Positions 1 through 9,453 of a DNA stretch of 64,000 nt are shown here, in pieces. Under the pieces are notes generated by a model. It was given only the letters and a program-made list of their open reading frames with translations, was not told where the DNA came from and ran no database searches. A program made the translations under genes and the position numbers. Position 1 is the first letter of the stretch, and each line of letters opens with the position of its first letter. The stretch comes from Arthrobacter citreus (GTDB lineage: Bacteria > Bacillota > Bacilli > Bacillales > Bacillaceae_G). Location: assembly GCA_013200995.1 (NCBI GenBank), contig CP053688.1, positions 1,860,001 through 1,924,000 on the forward strand, given 5' to 3'.

Positions 1-1834
1 GTAAAGTCGCATGTGATGGTCGTGCTCGTTTATACGCATCGCCTTTCCCCATATTATTATTTAGCTCGTCATGATAATTCATATCCTGCTCTGCTGCATC
101 TTTAAGCATTTTTAGAAGCAAGAAACCAGTGGCTTCAGCATCATAAATCGCTCTATGATGTTGTGTTAAGTTAATATCGAATTTTTTACATAGTGTATTT
201 AAGCGGAAGTTTTTAAAATCTGGATACAAGTTTCTAGCTAACTCAAGCGTATCAATTACACCGTTATTCGTAATACCAATATCAAATTTTTTAAAGCCCA
301 TTTGAATAAAGCCCATATCAAATGATGCATTATGTGCGACAAGTATATCGTCACCCATCCACTCTTTAAATTCCCGAAGAATAACATCTACATTTGGAGC
401 ATCTTTAACCATTTCGTCTGTAATTCCAGTTAATTCGATTGTAGTTGCGCTTAAAGGGTGATGTGGATTTGCGAATCGTTCAAATCGATCAATAATTTCA
501 CCTTTATGAATCTTAACAGCAGCTAATTCGATAATCGTATCGTAAACCGCTGATAGTCCAGTTGTCTCTACGTCAAATACAACATAGGTTGCTTCCTCTA
601 ATGAAACATGAGATGGATTATATGCTGTTGGAACACCATCATTTACTAGATTTATTTCAACACCATATAATATTTTCACACCAAGTTTTTTACCTGTTCC
701 AAATGCTTCTGGGAAGGACTGTACAACTGCATGATCCGTGATGGCAATTGCCTCATGTCCAAACTTACTTGCTTGCTTAACTAAGTCTCCTGCTGAAACT
801 ACAGAATCCATTTGGCTCATATGAGTATGTGCATGTAACTCGATTCTGCGCTCACCTTCTTTTGCCTTATCCTTCCGTTCTTCAGGAGTAATCTCATTAA
901 TATCATTTGCCATCATCACTAAATCACGTACAAATGTATCATTTTGTACTGATCCTCTTACTTTTAACCACATACCCTTTTTGATTCTATTTAACATCGG
1001 GATATCTTCTTTGTCTCTAGAGAACATTTTCACTAGTATTGAGCTAGTGTAATCTGTCATTTTAAACGTAATTAAGACCCTGCCACTTTTAAGTTCACGT
1101 ACTTCAGAATCAAATACATAACCTTGGACTACAACACGTTTTTCTTCTTCAATGATTGACGAGATTGTATTAATTTCTGTTTCCTTAATATAATAACCGA
1201 CAACTAGAGGACCTTGTGGTTCATCTCCCTCAGCCTCTTCTGCCTCTCTCTTATCTAATTCAACAAGTACTTCCATCGCTCTTTTGCGATCTTCCTCAGC
1301 CTTTTTCTCAAGAAACTCGGCTTTTTCTTCTACATTTTCAAGAATCGTATTCTCAAAAAATAATTTCGGAAAGCCTACTTTTTGGTATAAGTCTTGAAGC
1401 TGAGGTACATATCTACTTGTAAATGTATTTTCTTCAATTAGACTATTTAAATTAATCGTTACTTTATTATTTTCAACTGAAGGTATTGCTCCTTCTATAT
1501 GTTGTAAAATTGGAGATTTTGATTCAACTGATTGAATCATAAATGACCAATAATCGATTACTTTTTGTTCTTCAATAGTTAGGTTATCTGTTTTAATAAC
1601 TACTGAAACATCTGCTATATGTTTAAACGTCCTTAATAAACTTGTAACAAAAACTTGAAACGTTGCAAAAGGTAAAACATTTTCTATTTTAAAGATAAAC
1701 TGCCATTTTCTTTCACTTTTATTTACTTCAAGATTTACGATTTCTCCGTTTTTAAAATACAGTTCTCGCATTTCTTGAGGAAATTGAAGTTGATCTAATA
1801 ATAGCTGAAAACGTTCCTCTCGAGTTTGTCCCAT
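1..1834 (-). CDS. polC: DNA polymerase III PolC-type alpha subunit (N-terminal part, cut by window edge)
   Basis: This is the replicative DNA polymerase of low-GC Gram-positives. Only the first 611 or so codons are present; the polymerase domain lies beyond position 1. The start is the ATG at 1834-1832 and the protein begins MGQTREERFQ. The N-terminal region is followed by an OB-fold and part of the PHP region. The proofreading exonuclease then starts with the DVETTG motif, encoded near 560-590 on the minus strand. The frame stays open to the window edge. It lies downstream of proS as in Bacillus, separated by a terminator. Family length is about 1,430-1,450 aa, so this is truncation by the window rather than gene damage. 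Confidence 0.95.
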   Translation of the reverse strand, partial: MGQTREERFQLLLDQLQFPQEMRELYFKNGEIVNLEVNKSERKWQFIFKIENVLPFATFQVFVTSLLRTFKHIADVSVVIKTDNLTIEEQKVIDYWSFMIQSVESKSPILQHIEGAIPSVENNKVTINLNSLIEENTFTSRYVPQLQDLYQKVGFPKLFFENTILENVEEKAEFLEKKAEEDRKRAMEVLVELDKREAEEAEGDEPQGPLVVGYYIKETEINTISSIIEEEKRVVVQGYVFDSEVRELKSGRVLITFKMTDYTSSILVKMFSRDKEDIPMLNRIKKGMWLKVRGSVQNDTFVRDLVMMANDINEITPEERKDKAKEGERRIELHAHTHMSQMDSVVSAGDLVKQASKFGHEAIAITDHAVVQSFPEAFGTGKKLGVKILYGVEINLVNDGVPTAYNPSHVSLEEATYVVFDVETTGLSAVYDTIIELAAVKIHKGEIIDRFERFANPHHPLSATTIELTGITDEMVKDAPNVDVILREFKEWMGDDILVAHNASFDMGFIQMGFKKFDIGITNNGVIDTLELARNLYPDFKNFRLNTLCKKFDINLTQHHRAIYDAEATGFLLLKMLKDAAEQDMNYHDELNNNMGKGDAYKRARPSHATL

Positions 1835-1911
1835 TCTTTCACCAACCTTTTAAAAAATTGCATTAAAAAATACAATACATTTTTGAAATTATAAAAGTCT
1901 AGATTTTGACT

Positions 1912-1948
1912 AAAAATTGAAAGTACCTCTCAAAAAAGAGGTACTTTC
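1912..1948 (-). terminator. Rho-independent terminator after proS
   Basis: A perfect 12-bp inverted repeat (1919-1930 with 1937-1948) has a 6-nt loop. Read on the minus strand it is followed after two A residues by a run of five T. It sits between the proS stop and the polC start, so polC probably has its own promoter or depends on read-through. Confidence 0.85.
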
Positions 1949-1995
1949 ATTATTTGTGTGCCCGTCACTCTTTAAGAGGTCGACCCACTTTTATT

Positions 1996-3693
1996 TTATT
2001 TTAACATATTTATTTCATTCACAAGGTTAGAAATTTCTACTTCTTTGCTAACTTGTCCATCTCTAGTTTTTAATTCTACAATTCCTTCTGCAGCCTTTTT
2101 ACCAACTACTACACGTACAGGAATACCGAAAAGATCTGCATCTGCGAACTTAACGCCTACGCGTTCATTTCGATCATCTAGTAATACATCTTGTCCAATT
2201 TCTTTTAATGTTTTATAAATATCATCCGCTAGAGTAACTTGCTCTTCATTCTTTGTATTTACAGTAATAACATGTACATCGAATGGAGCAAGATTTTTAG
2301 GCCAGACAATACCTTTTTCATCATTATATTGTTCTACAATTGCAGCTAATGTACGAGATACACCGATTCCGTAGCATCCCATAATGATTGGATTTGATTT
2401 ACCATTTTCATCTAAGAATGTAGCATTCATAGACTCAGAATATTTTGTACCTAATTTGAATACATGACCTACCTCAATACCTTTTGCAAATGAGATTGTA
2501 CCATTACCGTCTGGTGATAAGTCACCTTCTTGAATAAATCTTAAATCTACAAAGTCTTTAACGTTATAGTCGCGATTTACAGTAACGTTAATGTAGTGGT
2601 AACCTTCTTCATTTGCTCCACAGCAACCATTTACAATTCCTTTAATTGCTTGATCAGCTAAAACTAATAAATCAGATTTCACGCCGATAGGACCTAATGA
2701 TCCGATTTCACAGTTCATTAGTTCTTTTACTTCTTCTTTAGAAGCAAGCTCTACCGAATGTGCACCTAAATAATTTTTCAATTTAATATCGTTGATTTCG
2801 TGATCACCACGAGCAAGAACTAAAACAAAATTTTCGTCTGCTTTAAAAATAATTGATTTAATACTTTTTTCAATCGGTAAATTTAAGAATTCAATCACTT
2901 CATCGATTGTTTTTTGATTTGGCGTTTCTACTTTTTGAACTTCTTCTAGCGGCTCGTCTGATGGTTCATAATTTGTAATAATTGGAGCCATTTCAATATT
3001 TGCTGCATAGTTAGATTCATTCGAAAAAGCAATCGTATCTTCACCGATGTCAGATAACACCATAAACTCATGTGTATCTTTACCACCCATTGCACCTGAA
3101 TCTGCTACAACCGCTCTGAAATTCAGACCACAGCGTGTAAATACATTACTATAAGCAGTAAATAGTCGATCATACACTTCATCTAAACTCTCTTGAGTCG
3201 CATGGAATGAATAGGCATCTTTCATTAAGAACTCACGACCACGTAGTAATCCAAATCGAGGACGTTTTTCATCACGGAATTTAGATTGAACTTGATAAAG
3301 TGTAATCGGTAACTTTTTATACGATTTTAATTCATCGCGAATAATTGAAGTAACAACTTCTTCATGAGTTGCCCCTAGAGCAAATCCTCTACCATGACGA
3401 TCTCTTAAACGCATTAATTCTGGTCCAAAATTTTCCCAACGACCTGATTCTTCCCATAATTCTTGTGCTTGCATTGATGGCATTAACATTTCCATCGCAC
3501 CTGCATTATTCATTTCTTCTCGAACGATATTTGCTACTTTTTGAAGAACTTTATTCCCAAGTGGTAAAAAACTATATATACCAGATGCATTCTGTCTAAT
3601 AAAACCAGCTCTTAATAATAATTGATGGCTTTTAATATCTGCATCTGATGGTACTTCACGAAGAGTTGGACTATATACTATACTTTGTTTCAA
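1996..3693 (-). CDS. proS: Prolyl-tRNA synthetase (bacterial type, with editing insertion)
   Basis: A class II aminoacyl-tRNA synthetase that charges tRNA-Pro in the cytoplasm. Its 565 aa match the bacterial-type enzyme. The class II motif 2 region ([12 protein letters not shown], near residue 135) and motif 3 region ([13 protein letters not shown], near 440) flank a long insertion near 225-405, where the INS mischarged-tRNA editing domain lies. The C-terminal anticodon-binding domain follows. The start codon is TTG, preceded by GAGGTGAATCC. It is the last gene of the uppS-cdsA-dxr-rseP-proS run and is separated from rseP by a terminator-like repeat. No T-box sequence was found upstream. Confidence 0.97.
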   Translation of the reverse strand: MKQSIVYSPTLREVPSDADIKSHQLLLRAGFIRQNASGIYSFLPLGNKVLQKVANIVREEMNNAGAMEMLMPSMQAQELWEESGRWENFGPELMRLRDRHGRGFALGATHEEVVTSIIRDELKSYKKLPITLYQVQSKFRDEKRPRFGLLRGREFLMKDAYSFHATQESLDEVYDRLFTAYSNVFTRCGLNFRAVVADSGAMGGKDTHEFMVLSDIGEDTIAFSNESNYAANIEMAPIITNYEPSDEPLEEVQKVETPNQKTIDEVIEFLNLPIEKSIKSIIFKADENFVLVLARGDHEINDIKLKNYLGAHSVELASKEEVKELMNCEIGSLGPIGVKSDLLVLADQAIKGIVNGCCGANEEGYHYINVTVNRDYNVKDFVDLRFIQEGDLSPDGNGTISFAKGIEVGHVFKLGTKYSESMNATFLDENGKSNPIIMGCYGIGVSRTLAAIVEQYNDEKGIVWPKNLAPFDVHVITVNTKNEEQVTLADDIYKTLKEIGQDVLLDDRNERVGVKFADADLFGIPVRVVVGKKAAEGIVELKTRDGQVSKEVEISNLVNEINMLK

Positions 3694-3768
3694 AAGGATT
3701 CACCTCATATTTTTTCTTTTATTCTCAAATTCTTTTTTTACTAATAATGATAAGAATCCGCTCCCACT

Positions 3769-3802
3769 AAAAAACGGGCTCACTAAGTCCGTTTTTTTTT
3801 AG
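3769..3802 (-). terminator. Terminator-like hairpin between rseP and proS
   Basis: Minus-strand AACGG and CCGTT arms (plus 3789-3793 and 3773-3777) end in a run of T. A T run also follows on the plus strand, so it could act both ways. It is enclosed by a further perfect 9-bp inverted repeat (3753-3761 with 3813-3821). Confidence 0.7.
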
Positions 3803-3850
3803 CAAGTAAGACGCGGATTCTCATTACACGTTTAAATTAAACAGAGCTTC

Positions 3851-5107
3851 TTATAAGAATAATCTTTTAATATCGTTCCAAGTTACGATAATCATTAATA
3901 ACATTAATAGCGCAAAACCGATAAAGTGAACAACACCTTCTTTTTGGCGATCAATCGGTCTTCCTCTTAATGCTTCTATTGCAAAAAATGTCAGTCTACC
4001 ACCATCAAGAGCTGGTAGTGGTAATAAATTCATAATACCAAGGTTGATACTTAAGAATGCTGCCCATTTCATTAAATAGAATATACCTGAATGTGCAGCT
4101 TGATCTGTAACTTGATAAATACCAACTGGACCAGAAAGATTATTAATAGAGAATTGACCAGTAACTAAATGACCAACTGCTAAAACTATTTCTTTTGTCC
4201 AACCATACGTTTCAGTTATTCCATATTTAATCGAAGAAAAAACATTTTTCTCAACTGGCGCATATACACCAATTAAGCCATTTACTTTATGATCAATTTC
4301 TTCTGATTTTGGCGTAACTGGAAGCGAAATCGTTTTGTTATCTCGTTTAACTTTAAATAATAATTCTTTTCCCGGGCTTTCTCTTACAATCTTAACTACT
4401 TCCGCCCATTTCGAAACTGAATGATTATCAATTGATAAAACCGCATCTCCTTCTTTTAGACCAGCCGTTTGCGCTGCACCTTTTGGAAGTAGCTTACCGA
4501 TTTTTGCATCGTTAACAGGTGTTCCTTGAAGTAAACCTAGTAAGATGAAAATAACTAAAGCTAAAACAAAGTTCATCATCGGACCAGCAAAAATTGCAAT
4601 CGCTCTTTTACCAACAGATTTACTATTAAATTGTCTGTTATACGGTGCAATTTGATGACCTTGTCCTTCACTATAAACGAACGCTTTTTCATTTACATTG
4701 AATTTAGAAACTTCTTCAGAACCTTCTTCTATTCCAATGATTTCTAGCTTATGCTCTAAATCAATCGAATCTACTTCAACAAAACGAAGGTCTTGGAAAC
4801 GATCAAATTGATCAACAACAATCTTTGTTACTTCATTATTTGAATTAAATTGTAATCCGATATGTGATCCAGGCTTAACTTGTACCATTTCCGGATCTTC
4901 TCCAGCATATCGAACATAGCCACCAAGTGGTAATAATCTTATTGTATATGTAGTTTCATTTCGATAAAACGAGAAAACTTTTGGACCAAATCCAATTGCA
5001 AATTCTCTACATAATATACCAGCACGTTTTGCAAAATATAGATGACCTAGTTCATGAAAAAATACAAGTGCGCCAAAAATTACGATAAACGCGATTACTG
5101 TATTCAT
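3851..5107 (-). CDS. rseP: RseP/RasP site-2 intramembrane zinc metalloprotease
   Basis: A membrane-embedded S2P-type protease that cuts within transmembrane segments. In B. subtilis RasP cleaves anti-sigma factors (RsiW), FtsL and signal-peptide remnants. The zinc motif HELGH is at residues 18-22 in the first membrane helix and the second metal-ligand motif LDGGR at 367-371. A PDZ domain lies near 205-290, with further hydrophobic segments around 170-195 and 390-410. The 418-aa length is typical. The start ATG has AGGGTGG upstream. The gene follows dxr by 13 nt, so the two are co-transcribed. Confidence 0.95.
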   Translation of the reverse strand: MNTVIAFIVIFGALVFFHELGHLYFAKRAGILCREFAIGFGPKVFSFYRNETTYTIRLLPLGGYVRYAGEDPEMVQVKPGSHIGLQFNSNNEVTKIVVDQFDRFQDLRFVEVDSIDLEHKLEIIGIEEGSEEVSKFNVNEKAFVYSEGQGHQIAPYNRQFNSKSVGKRAIAIFAGPMMNFVLALVIFILLGLLQGTPVNDAKIGKLLPKGAAQTAGLKEGDAVLSIDNHSVSKWAEVVKIVRESPGKELLFKVKRDNKTISLPVTPKSEEIDHKVNGLIGVYAPVEKNVFSSIKYGITETYGWTKEIVLAVGHLVTGQFSINNLSGPVGIYQVTDQAAHSGIFYLMKWAAFLSINLGIMNLLPLPALDGGRLTFFAIEALRGRPIDRQKEGVVHFIGFALLMLLMIIVTWNDIKRLFL

Positions 5108-5120
5108 GTAATTACCACCC

Positions 5121-6272
5121 TTACTTTAATAGTGATGAAACGAATTGTCTTGTTTGATCATCAATGCTACGAATTTCTTCCAATGAAGGATTACTTATTA
5201 CATTGTGTTTTTCAAGAGCATTTTCTATAAAATTCTCAATTTGTAAGAATGATATTTTTCCCTGAAGAAAAGCAGCTACTGCTTCTTCATTTGCCGCATT
5301 TAACACTGTTGGTAAACTACCACCTATTTTTCCAGCATGATAAGCAAAATCCAAACATTTAAACCTGTTAAAATCCATTTTTTCAAAATGAAGTGTCCCA
5401 AATTTAATTAAATCTAATGGTTTATGATTTGCTACTGGTTTTCTTTCAGGATAGTTTAGTGCATAAGCGATAGGGACTCTCATATCAGGTGTTCCTAATT
5501 GTGCCATTACACTACCGTCTTTAAATTCAATCATAGAGTGAATAACACTTTCTCTATGTAATACTACATCAATTTGTTCATATGGCATATTAAATAACCA
5601 ATGCGCTTCAATGACTTCTAAACCTTTATTCATCATTGTAGCTGAGTCAATCGTAATTTTAGCACCCATTGACCAATTTGGATGATTTAGGGCATCTTCA
5701 ATTGTAACATCTTTTAATTGATTTCTTGACTTGTCTCTAAAACTACCACCGGAAGCTGTGATGATTAATTTATGTATTTCATTTGGGTTTTCACCATTTA
5801 AACATTGGAAGATCGCCGAATGCTCACTATCTACTGGCAAGATTGAAACACCATACTTTGCTGCTTCTGCCATTACAATATGACCAGCCGTTACTAAAGT
5901 CTCTTTATTCGCTAGAGCGATTGTTTTACCACTTTGGATTGCTTTCATTGTAGGCACTAAGCCAACACTTCCAACGACTGCATTTACTAGAATTGTACTG
6001 TCTTCGTGGACTGCAACTTCGATTAGACCTTCTTCGCCATATAAAATTTTCGTCTTAGAAGGGATATCCAGCCCCGCTAGTCTTTTTGCTTCTTCTTTAC
6101 TTGCAACTGAAACTAGTTTTGGATTAAATTCTAAAATTATCTTATATAATTCGTCAATATTTCTACCGGCAGAACATGCGACTAATTCAAAATCATTCGA
6201 TTGATTTCTAATTATATCAAGTGTTTGAATACCGATTGAACCAGTTGCTCCGAGTAAGCTGATTTTCTTCAT
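5121..6272 (-). CDS. dxr: 1-deoxy-D-xylulose 5-phosphate reductoisomerase
   Basis: This enzyme of the MEP isoprenoid pathway converts DXP to 2-C-methyl-D-erythritol 4-phosphate using NADPH. The NADP-binding motif GATGSIG is at residues 8-14, and substrate- and metal-binding segments ([19 protein letters not shown]) are visible. I chose the ATG at 6272, because the longer frame from 6296 runs through the Shine-Dalgarno AAGGAGA. This start gives 9-10 nt spacing and 383 aa, the usual length. It is followed closely by rseP and preceded by cdsA, and supplies precursors for the UppS product made by the same operon. Confidence 0.96.
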   Translation of the reverse strand: MKKISLLGATGSIGIQTLDIIRNQSNDFELVACSAGRNIDELYKIILEFNPKLVSVASKEEAKRLAGLDIPSKTKILYGEEGLIEVAVHEDSTILVNAVVGSVGLVPTMKAIQSGKTIALANKETLVTAGHIVMAEAAKYGVSILPVDSEHSAIFQCLNGENPNEIHKLIITASGGSFRDKSRNQLKDVTIEDALNHPNWSMGAKITIDSATMMNKGLEVIEAHWLFNMPYEQIDVVLHRESVIHSMIEFKDGSVMAQLGTPDMRVPIAYALNYPERKPVANHKPLDLIKFGTLHFEKMDFNRFKCLDFAYHAGKIGGSLPTVLNAANEEAVAAFLQGKISFLQIENFIENALEKHNVISNPSLEEIRSIDDQTRQFVSSLLK

Positions 6273-6305
6273 TCTCATATGTCTCCTTAAATACAAAAAC
6301 TAATA

Positions 6306-7094
6306 CTATAACGTAAATAATAAATAGACGATTGGCAATGTGAAAATGATACTATCAAATCTGTCTAAAATCCCACCATGACCAGGTAACAGGTTTCCTG
6401 AGTCCTTTACACCGTAATGTCTTTTATATGCAGATTGAACAAGATCACCTAATTGACCAAAAATCGATACTAAAACGGCTATTAGTACTAAATATAGTAT
6501 ATTATGATTTAAAGTTAACATAATCGATAAAATTACTGCAACAACTATGGCACAAATAATTCCACCTATTGAACCTTCAATCGTTTTATTTGGACTAATA
6601 TCTGGCCAAAGTTTTGTTTTACCCATTGCTTTACCAATAAAATATGCACCCGAATCAGTTGCCCATATGACGAATAATGGGAAGAAAAAGTAAGCAATCC
6701 CCATATTTCTCATTTCGTACATATAATGAAAACCAAAACCAACATATAAACTACTTAATACTATGAAAGAAGCATCTTCAAAAGTAAATGTATTCTTTGT
6801 AATTACCGTATATGATAAAAGTAAGAGGATTAATACAATAGAAATTTCAGTTTTACCAATTTGATCTGGAAATATCTTATTTGACAGATCATTCGGTATG
6901 ATAGAAACCAATGTTAAAATTAATCCTAGTACCGTTTGTGCACTAGATAAATTAAACTTTTTCATTTTTATTAATTCAAAATAGCCGATTGTGCCTAAAG
7001 CAAATACAAGTATCCCAAACGGCCATTTACCAAATATTACTAATCCTAAAAATAATGCTCCAGCTATAACTCCTGTTATAATACGCTGTTTCAA
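6306..7094 (-). CDS. cdsA: Phosphatidate cytidylyltransferase (CDP-diacylglycerol synthase)
   Basis: An integral membrane enzyme that makes CDP-diacylglycerol from phosphatidate and CTP, the branch point of phospholipid synthesis. The 262-aa protein is strongly hydrophobic with about seven or eight membrane segments. The C-terminal family signature is present (YKRHYGVKDSG, then LPGHGGILDR), as is the conserved DSGAYFIGK segment. It lies 17 nt after uppS, so the two are co-transcribed, as in other Bacillaceae. Confidence 0.96.
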   Translation of the reverse strand: MKQRIITGVIAGALFLGLVIFGKWPFGILVFALGTIGYFELIKMKKFNLSSAQTVLGLILTLVSIIPNDLSNKIFPDQIGKTEISIVLILLLLSYTVITKNTFTFEDASFIVLSSLYVGFGFHYMYEMRNMGIAYFFFPLFVIWATDSGAYFIGKAMGKTKLWPDISPNKTIEGSIGGIICAIVVAVILSIMLTLNHNILYLVLIAVLVSIFGQLGDLVQSAYKRHYGVKDSGNLLPGHGGILDRFDSIIFTLPIVYLLFTL

Positions 7095-7111
7095 ATTCGT
7101 TCACCGCTTTC

Positions 7112-7891
7112 TTAAATACCACCATATCTTCTTGCACGATTTTGATATTCTTTCACTGCTTCAATTAAAGATCCTTCAGTAAAATCTGGCCATAATACAT
7201 CAGTAAAATATAGTTCAGAATAAGCAATCTGCCAAAGCATAAAATTACTAATTCTTAATTCCCCACTAGTTCTAATTAACAAATCTGGATCTTTAAAATC
7301 ACTCGTCATTAAATACGAATTAAACAATTCATCATTAATTTCTTCTTTATTTATTTTATTATCCGATACATCTGAAGAAATCTTTTTAACTGCATTTATT
7401 ATTTCATCTCTAGATCCATAATTTAGAGCAAAGTTTAATACCATACCTGTATTATCCTTTGTTTCCTCAACGGCCTTTAAAATTGCTTCGGTTGTATAGC
7501 TTGGTAATTGCTCTTTATTTCCAGTTAGTCTTACTTGTACATTTTCCTCGATTAATTCAGGTAAAAATGTACCTAGAAATTCTTGTGGCAACTTCATTAA
7601 GAATTCTACTTCAGTTTTTGGTCTTTTCCAGTTTTCAGTTGAAAAAGCATATAGAGTTAAAGTCTTAATTCCTAAATTACTTGCAGTTCTTGCGATTTTT
7701 CGAACTACTTTCATTCCCTCGTAGTGACCCTTTACTCTTGGTAAACTTCTCTTTTGTGCCCATCTACCATTACCATCCATTATTATAGCAACATGCTCAG
7801 GAATTACTCCATCGACCCCATTTAATTGCGAACTTGGAGGTACATTTTTCTCTACCTTATTTCTTTTAAAAAAAGAAATTAATTTAAACAT
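7112..7891 (-). CDS. uppS: Isoprenyl transferase (undecaprenyl diphosphate synthase)
   Basis: This cis-prenyltransferase elongates farnesyl diphosphate with isopentenyl diphosphate to the C55 lipid carrier for peptidoglycan and teichoic acid synthesis. The DGNGRWA motif with catalytic Asp39 is followed by the C-terminal RTSGELRISNF and SELYF motifs. At 259 aa it is typical. It is the first gene of the uppS-cdsA-dxr-rseP run. A promoter lies upstream near 7988-8016, with a strong terminator hairpin between promoter and gene, so expression may depend on read-through. Confidence 0.97.
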   Translation of the reverse strand: MFKLISFFKRNKVEKNVPPSSQLNGVDGVIPEHVAIIMDGNGRWAQKRSLPRVKGHYEGMKVVRKIARTASNLGIKTLTLYAFSTENWKRPKTEVEFLMKLPQEFLGTFLPELIEENVQVRLTGNKEQLPSYTTEAILKAVEETKDNTGMVLNFALNYGSRDEIINAVKKISSDVSDNKINKEEINDELFNSYLMTSDFKDPDLLIRTSGELRISNFMLWQIAYSELYFTDVLWPDFTEGSLIEAVKEYQNRARRYGGI

Positions 7892-7929
7892 CTTTAATCC
7901 TCCGTTTAAGTATATCTAATTAAAGCATT

Positions 7930-7968
7930 GAGTAAAAAAACCCCCTTAAACAGAGGGTCTTTTTACTC
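7930..7968 (-). terminator. Terminator hairpin between frr and uppS
   Basis: A long inverted repeat pairs 7930-7943 with 7955-7968 (GAGTAAAAAxACCC with GGGTxTTTTTACTC). On the minus strand the second arm contains a run of seven T. It is positioned to end frr transcripts but also lies downstream of the candidate uppS promoter. Confidence 0.75.
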
Positions 7969-7987
7969 AAAGCGCTTAGTTTATTTA

Positions 7988-8016
7988 ATTATAATGCAAT
8001 AATGAAATTATGTAAT
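7988..8016 (-). promoter_or_regulatory. Candidate sigma-A promoter for uppS operon
   Basis: On the minus strand a perfect -10 TATAAT (plus 7988-7993) is preceded at 17 bp by ATTACA, a 4/6 match to the -35 consensus. The predicted start is near 7981, about 90 nt before uppS and upstream of the terminator hairpin at 7930-7968. A 9-bp inverted repeat (AGCGCTTAG 7971-7979 with CTAAGCGCT 8044-8052) brackets the promoter. Confidence 0.55.
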
Positions 8017-8078
8017 ACAAAACATGAAAAAATCATTATTTTTCTAAGCGCTAGTAAGATATACCTTGCAATGCAGTA

Positions 8079-8636
8079 TTAAACTTCCATTATCTCTTTT
8101 TCTTTATCTTTTGAGATTCCATCGATTTTTTCGATATGTGAATCTGTTTGTTTTTGAATGTCTTCTACAAGACCACGTAATTCATCTTCAGTAATATCGC
8201 CATTTTTTTCTGCTTTCTTTAAATCATCATTTGCATCACGGCGAATGTTACGAACTGCAACTTTAGCATCTTCTGCTAATTTCTTTACACTTTTAACTAA
8301 ATCGCGGCGACGCTCTTCAGTTAATGGTGGGAATGTTATTCTGATTACATTTCCGTCATTTGAAGGATTTAAACCTAAGTCAGCTTTTTGAATTGCTTTA
8401 TCCATATCGTTAATTACAGTTTTATCATAAGGAGTAATTAATAATAATCTTGCCTCTGGCACTGAAATATTTGCCATTTGGTTAAGTGGTGTTGGAGCAC
8501 CATAGTATTCAACTAAAACTCTATCTAAAATAGCTGGATTTGCACGACCAGCACGAACAGTCGCTAATTCTCTTGTGTAAGCTGAAACAGCTTTAGTCAT
8601 TTTTTCTTTTGCTAAAGAGATGATTTGATTAGACAT
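8079..8636 (-). CDS. frr: Ribosome recycling factor
   Basis: RRF works with EF-G to split the post-termination ribosome complex. The 185-aa, highly charged protein contains the conserved [18 protein letters not shown] and [12 protein letters not shown] segments and the RDANDDLKK region of the three-helix bundle. It begins 2 nt after the pyrH stop, so the two genes are translationally coupled in a pyrH-frr unit. The terminator at 7930-7968 follows. Confidence 0.98.
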   Translation of the reverse strand: MSNQIISLAKEKMTKAVSAYTRELATVRAGRANPAILDRVLVEYYGAPTPLNQMANISVPEARLLLITPYDKTVINDMDKAIQKADLGLNPSNDGNVIRITFPPLTEERRRDLVKSVKKLAEDAKVAVRNIRRDANDDLKKAEKNGDITEDELRGLVEDIQKQTDSHIEKIDGISKDKEKEIMEV

Positions 8637-8638
8637 TT

Positions 8639-9361
8639 TTATTTCCCCCTTACTATTGTTCCAATATTTTCGCCAAGAACGGCACGTTTAATATTACCTT
8701 CTTCCATAATTGAGAATACAATTAGTGGAATGTCATTGTCCATACATAATGAAGATGCTGTTGAATCCATTACACCTAAACCTTCTTTTAATACGTCTAA
8801 GTATGTTAGTGTTTCGTATTTTACAGCCGTTTTATCGATTGATGGGTCAGCTGAGTACACTCCATCAACATTATTTTTTGCCATTAAAATAACATCTGCT
8901 TCGATTTCAGCAGCACGTAATGCAGCAGTAGTATCAGTTGAGAAATAAGGATTTCCTGTACCAGCAGCAAAAATGACAACACGTTTTTTCTCTAAATGAC
9001 GAATTGCTTTACGACGGATATATGGCTCTGCAACTTGACGCATTTCAATTGATGATTGTACACGTGATTGTACACCAAGTGTTTCAAGACTATCTTGAAG
9101 TGCTAACGAGTTCATTACTGTACCTAACATACCCATGTAGTCTGCAGTAGCACGGTCCATACCCATTTCGCTACCTGTTTTACCGCGCCAAATATTACCA
9201 GCACCAACAACAACTGCAACTTCAACATCTAGTTCTGCGATTTCTTTAACTTGCTCAGCAATTGATTTAATAACTGATGGATTAATTCCAAATCCTTGCC
9301 CACCAGCTAATGCTTCTCCACTAAGTTTTAATACTACACGATTATACTTTGCTTTACTCAT
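8639..9361 (-). CDS. pyrH: UMP kinase
   Basis: Phosphorylates UMP to UDP in pyrimidine nucleotide synthesis; the bacterial enzyme is hexameric and of the amino-acid-kinase fold. The N-terminal [10 protein letters not shown], the GAGNIWRG segment and the [17 protein letters not shown] segment are typical. The start was placed at the ATG at 9361 ([10 protein letters not shown]), because the upstream ATG at 9373 overlaps the Shine-Dalgarno GGAGGG. The result is 240 aa, the usual Bacillus length. It is separated from tsf by a terminator and coupled to frr downstream. Confidence 0.97.
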   Translation of the reverse strand: MSKAKYNRVVLKLSGEALAGGQGFGINPSVIKSIAEQVKEIAELDVEVAVVVGAGNIWRGKTGSEMGMDRATADYMGMLGTVMNSLALQDSLETLGVQSRVQSSIEMRQVAEPYIRRKAIRHLEKKRVVIFAAGTGNPYFSTDTTAALRAAEIEADVILMAKNNVDGVYSADPSIDKTAVKYETLTYLDVLKEGLGVMDSTASSLCMDNDIPLIVFSIMEEGNIKRAVLGENIGTIVRGK

Positions 9362-9403
9362 AATACCCTCCATTTAAGTACCTCTATGTAATTTACGTTC
9401 TTT

Positions 9404-9436
9404 AAAAAATAGGGAACACATAGTGTCCCCTATTTT
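9404..9436 (-). terminator. Rho-independent terminator after tsf
   Basis: On the minus strand, AAAATAGGG and CCCTATTTTTT arms surround a further ACAC/GTGT pairing, and the hairpin ends in a T run. It lies between the tsf stop (9454) and the pyrH start. Confidence 0.85.
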
Positions 9437-9453
9437 CATTCATAGTAACTAAA

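Noticed and set aside
1216..1422. Plus-strand open frames inside polC, smc, topA and other genes
   Set aside because: They lie antisense to strongly conserved proteins, lack ribosome-binding sites and read as compositionally biased shadows.
3694..3850. T-box riboswitch before proS
   Set aside because: I could not find the conserved T-box sequence (TGGNACCGCG type) or a specifier stem in the 157-bp gap, only the nested repeat.
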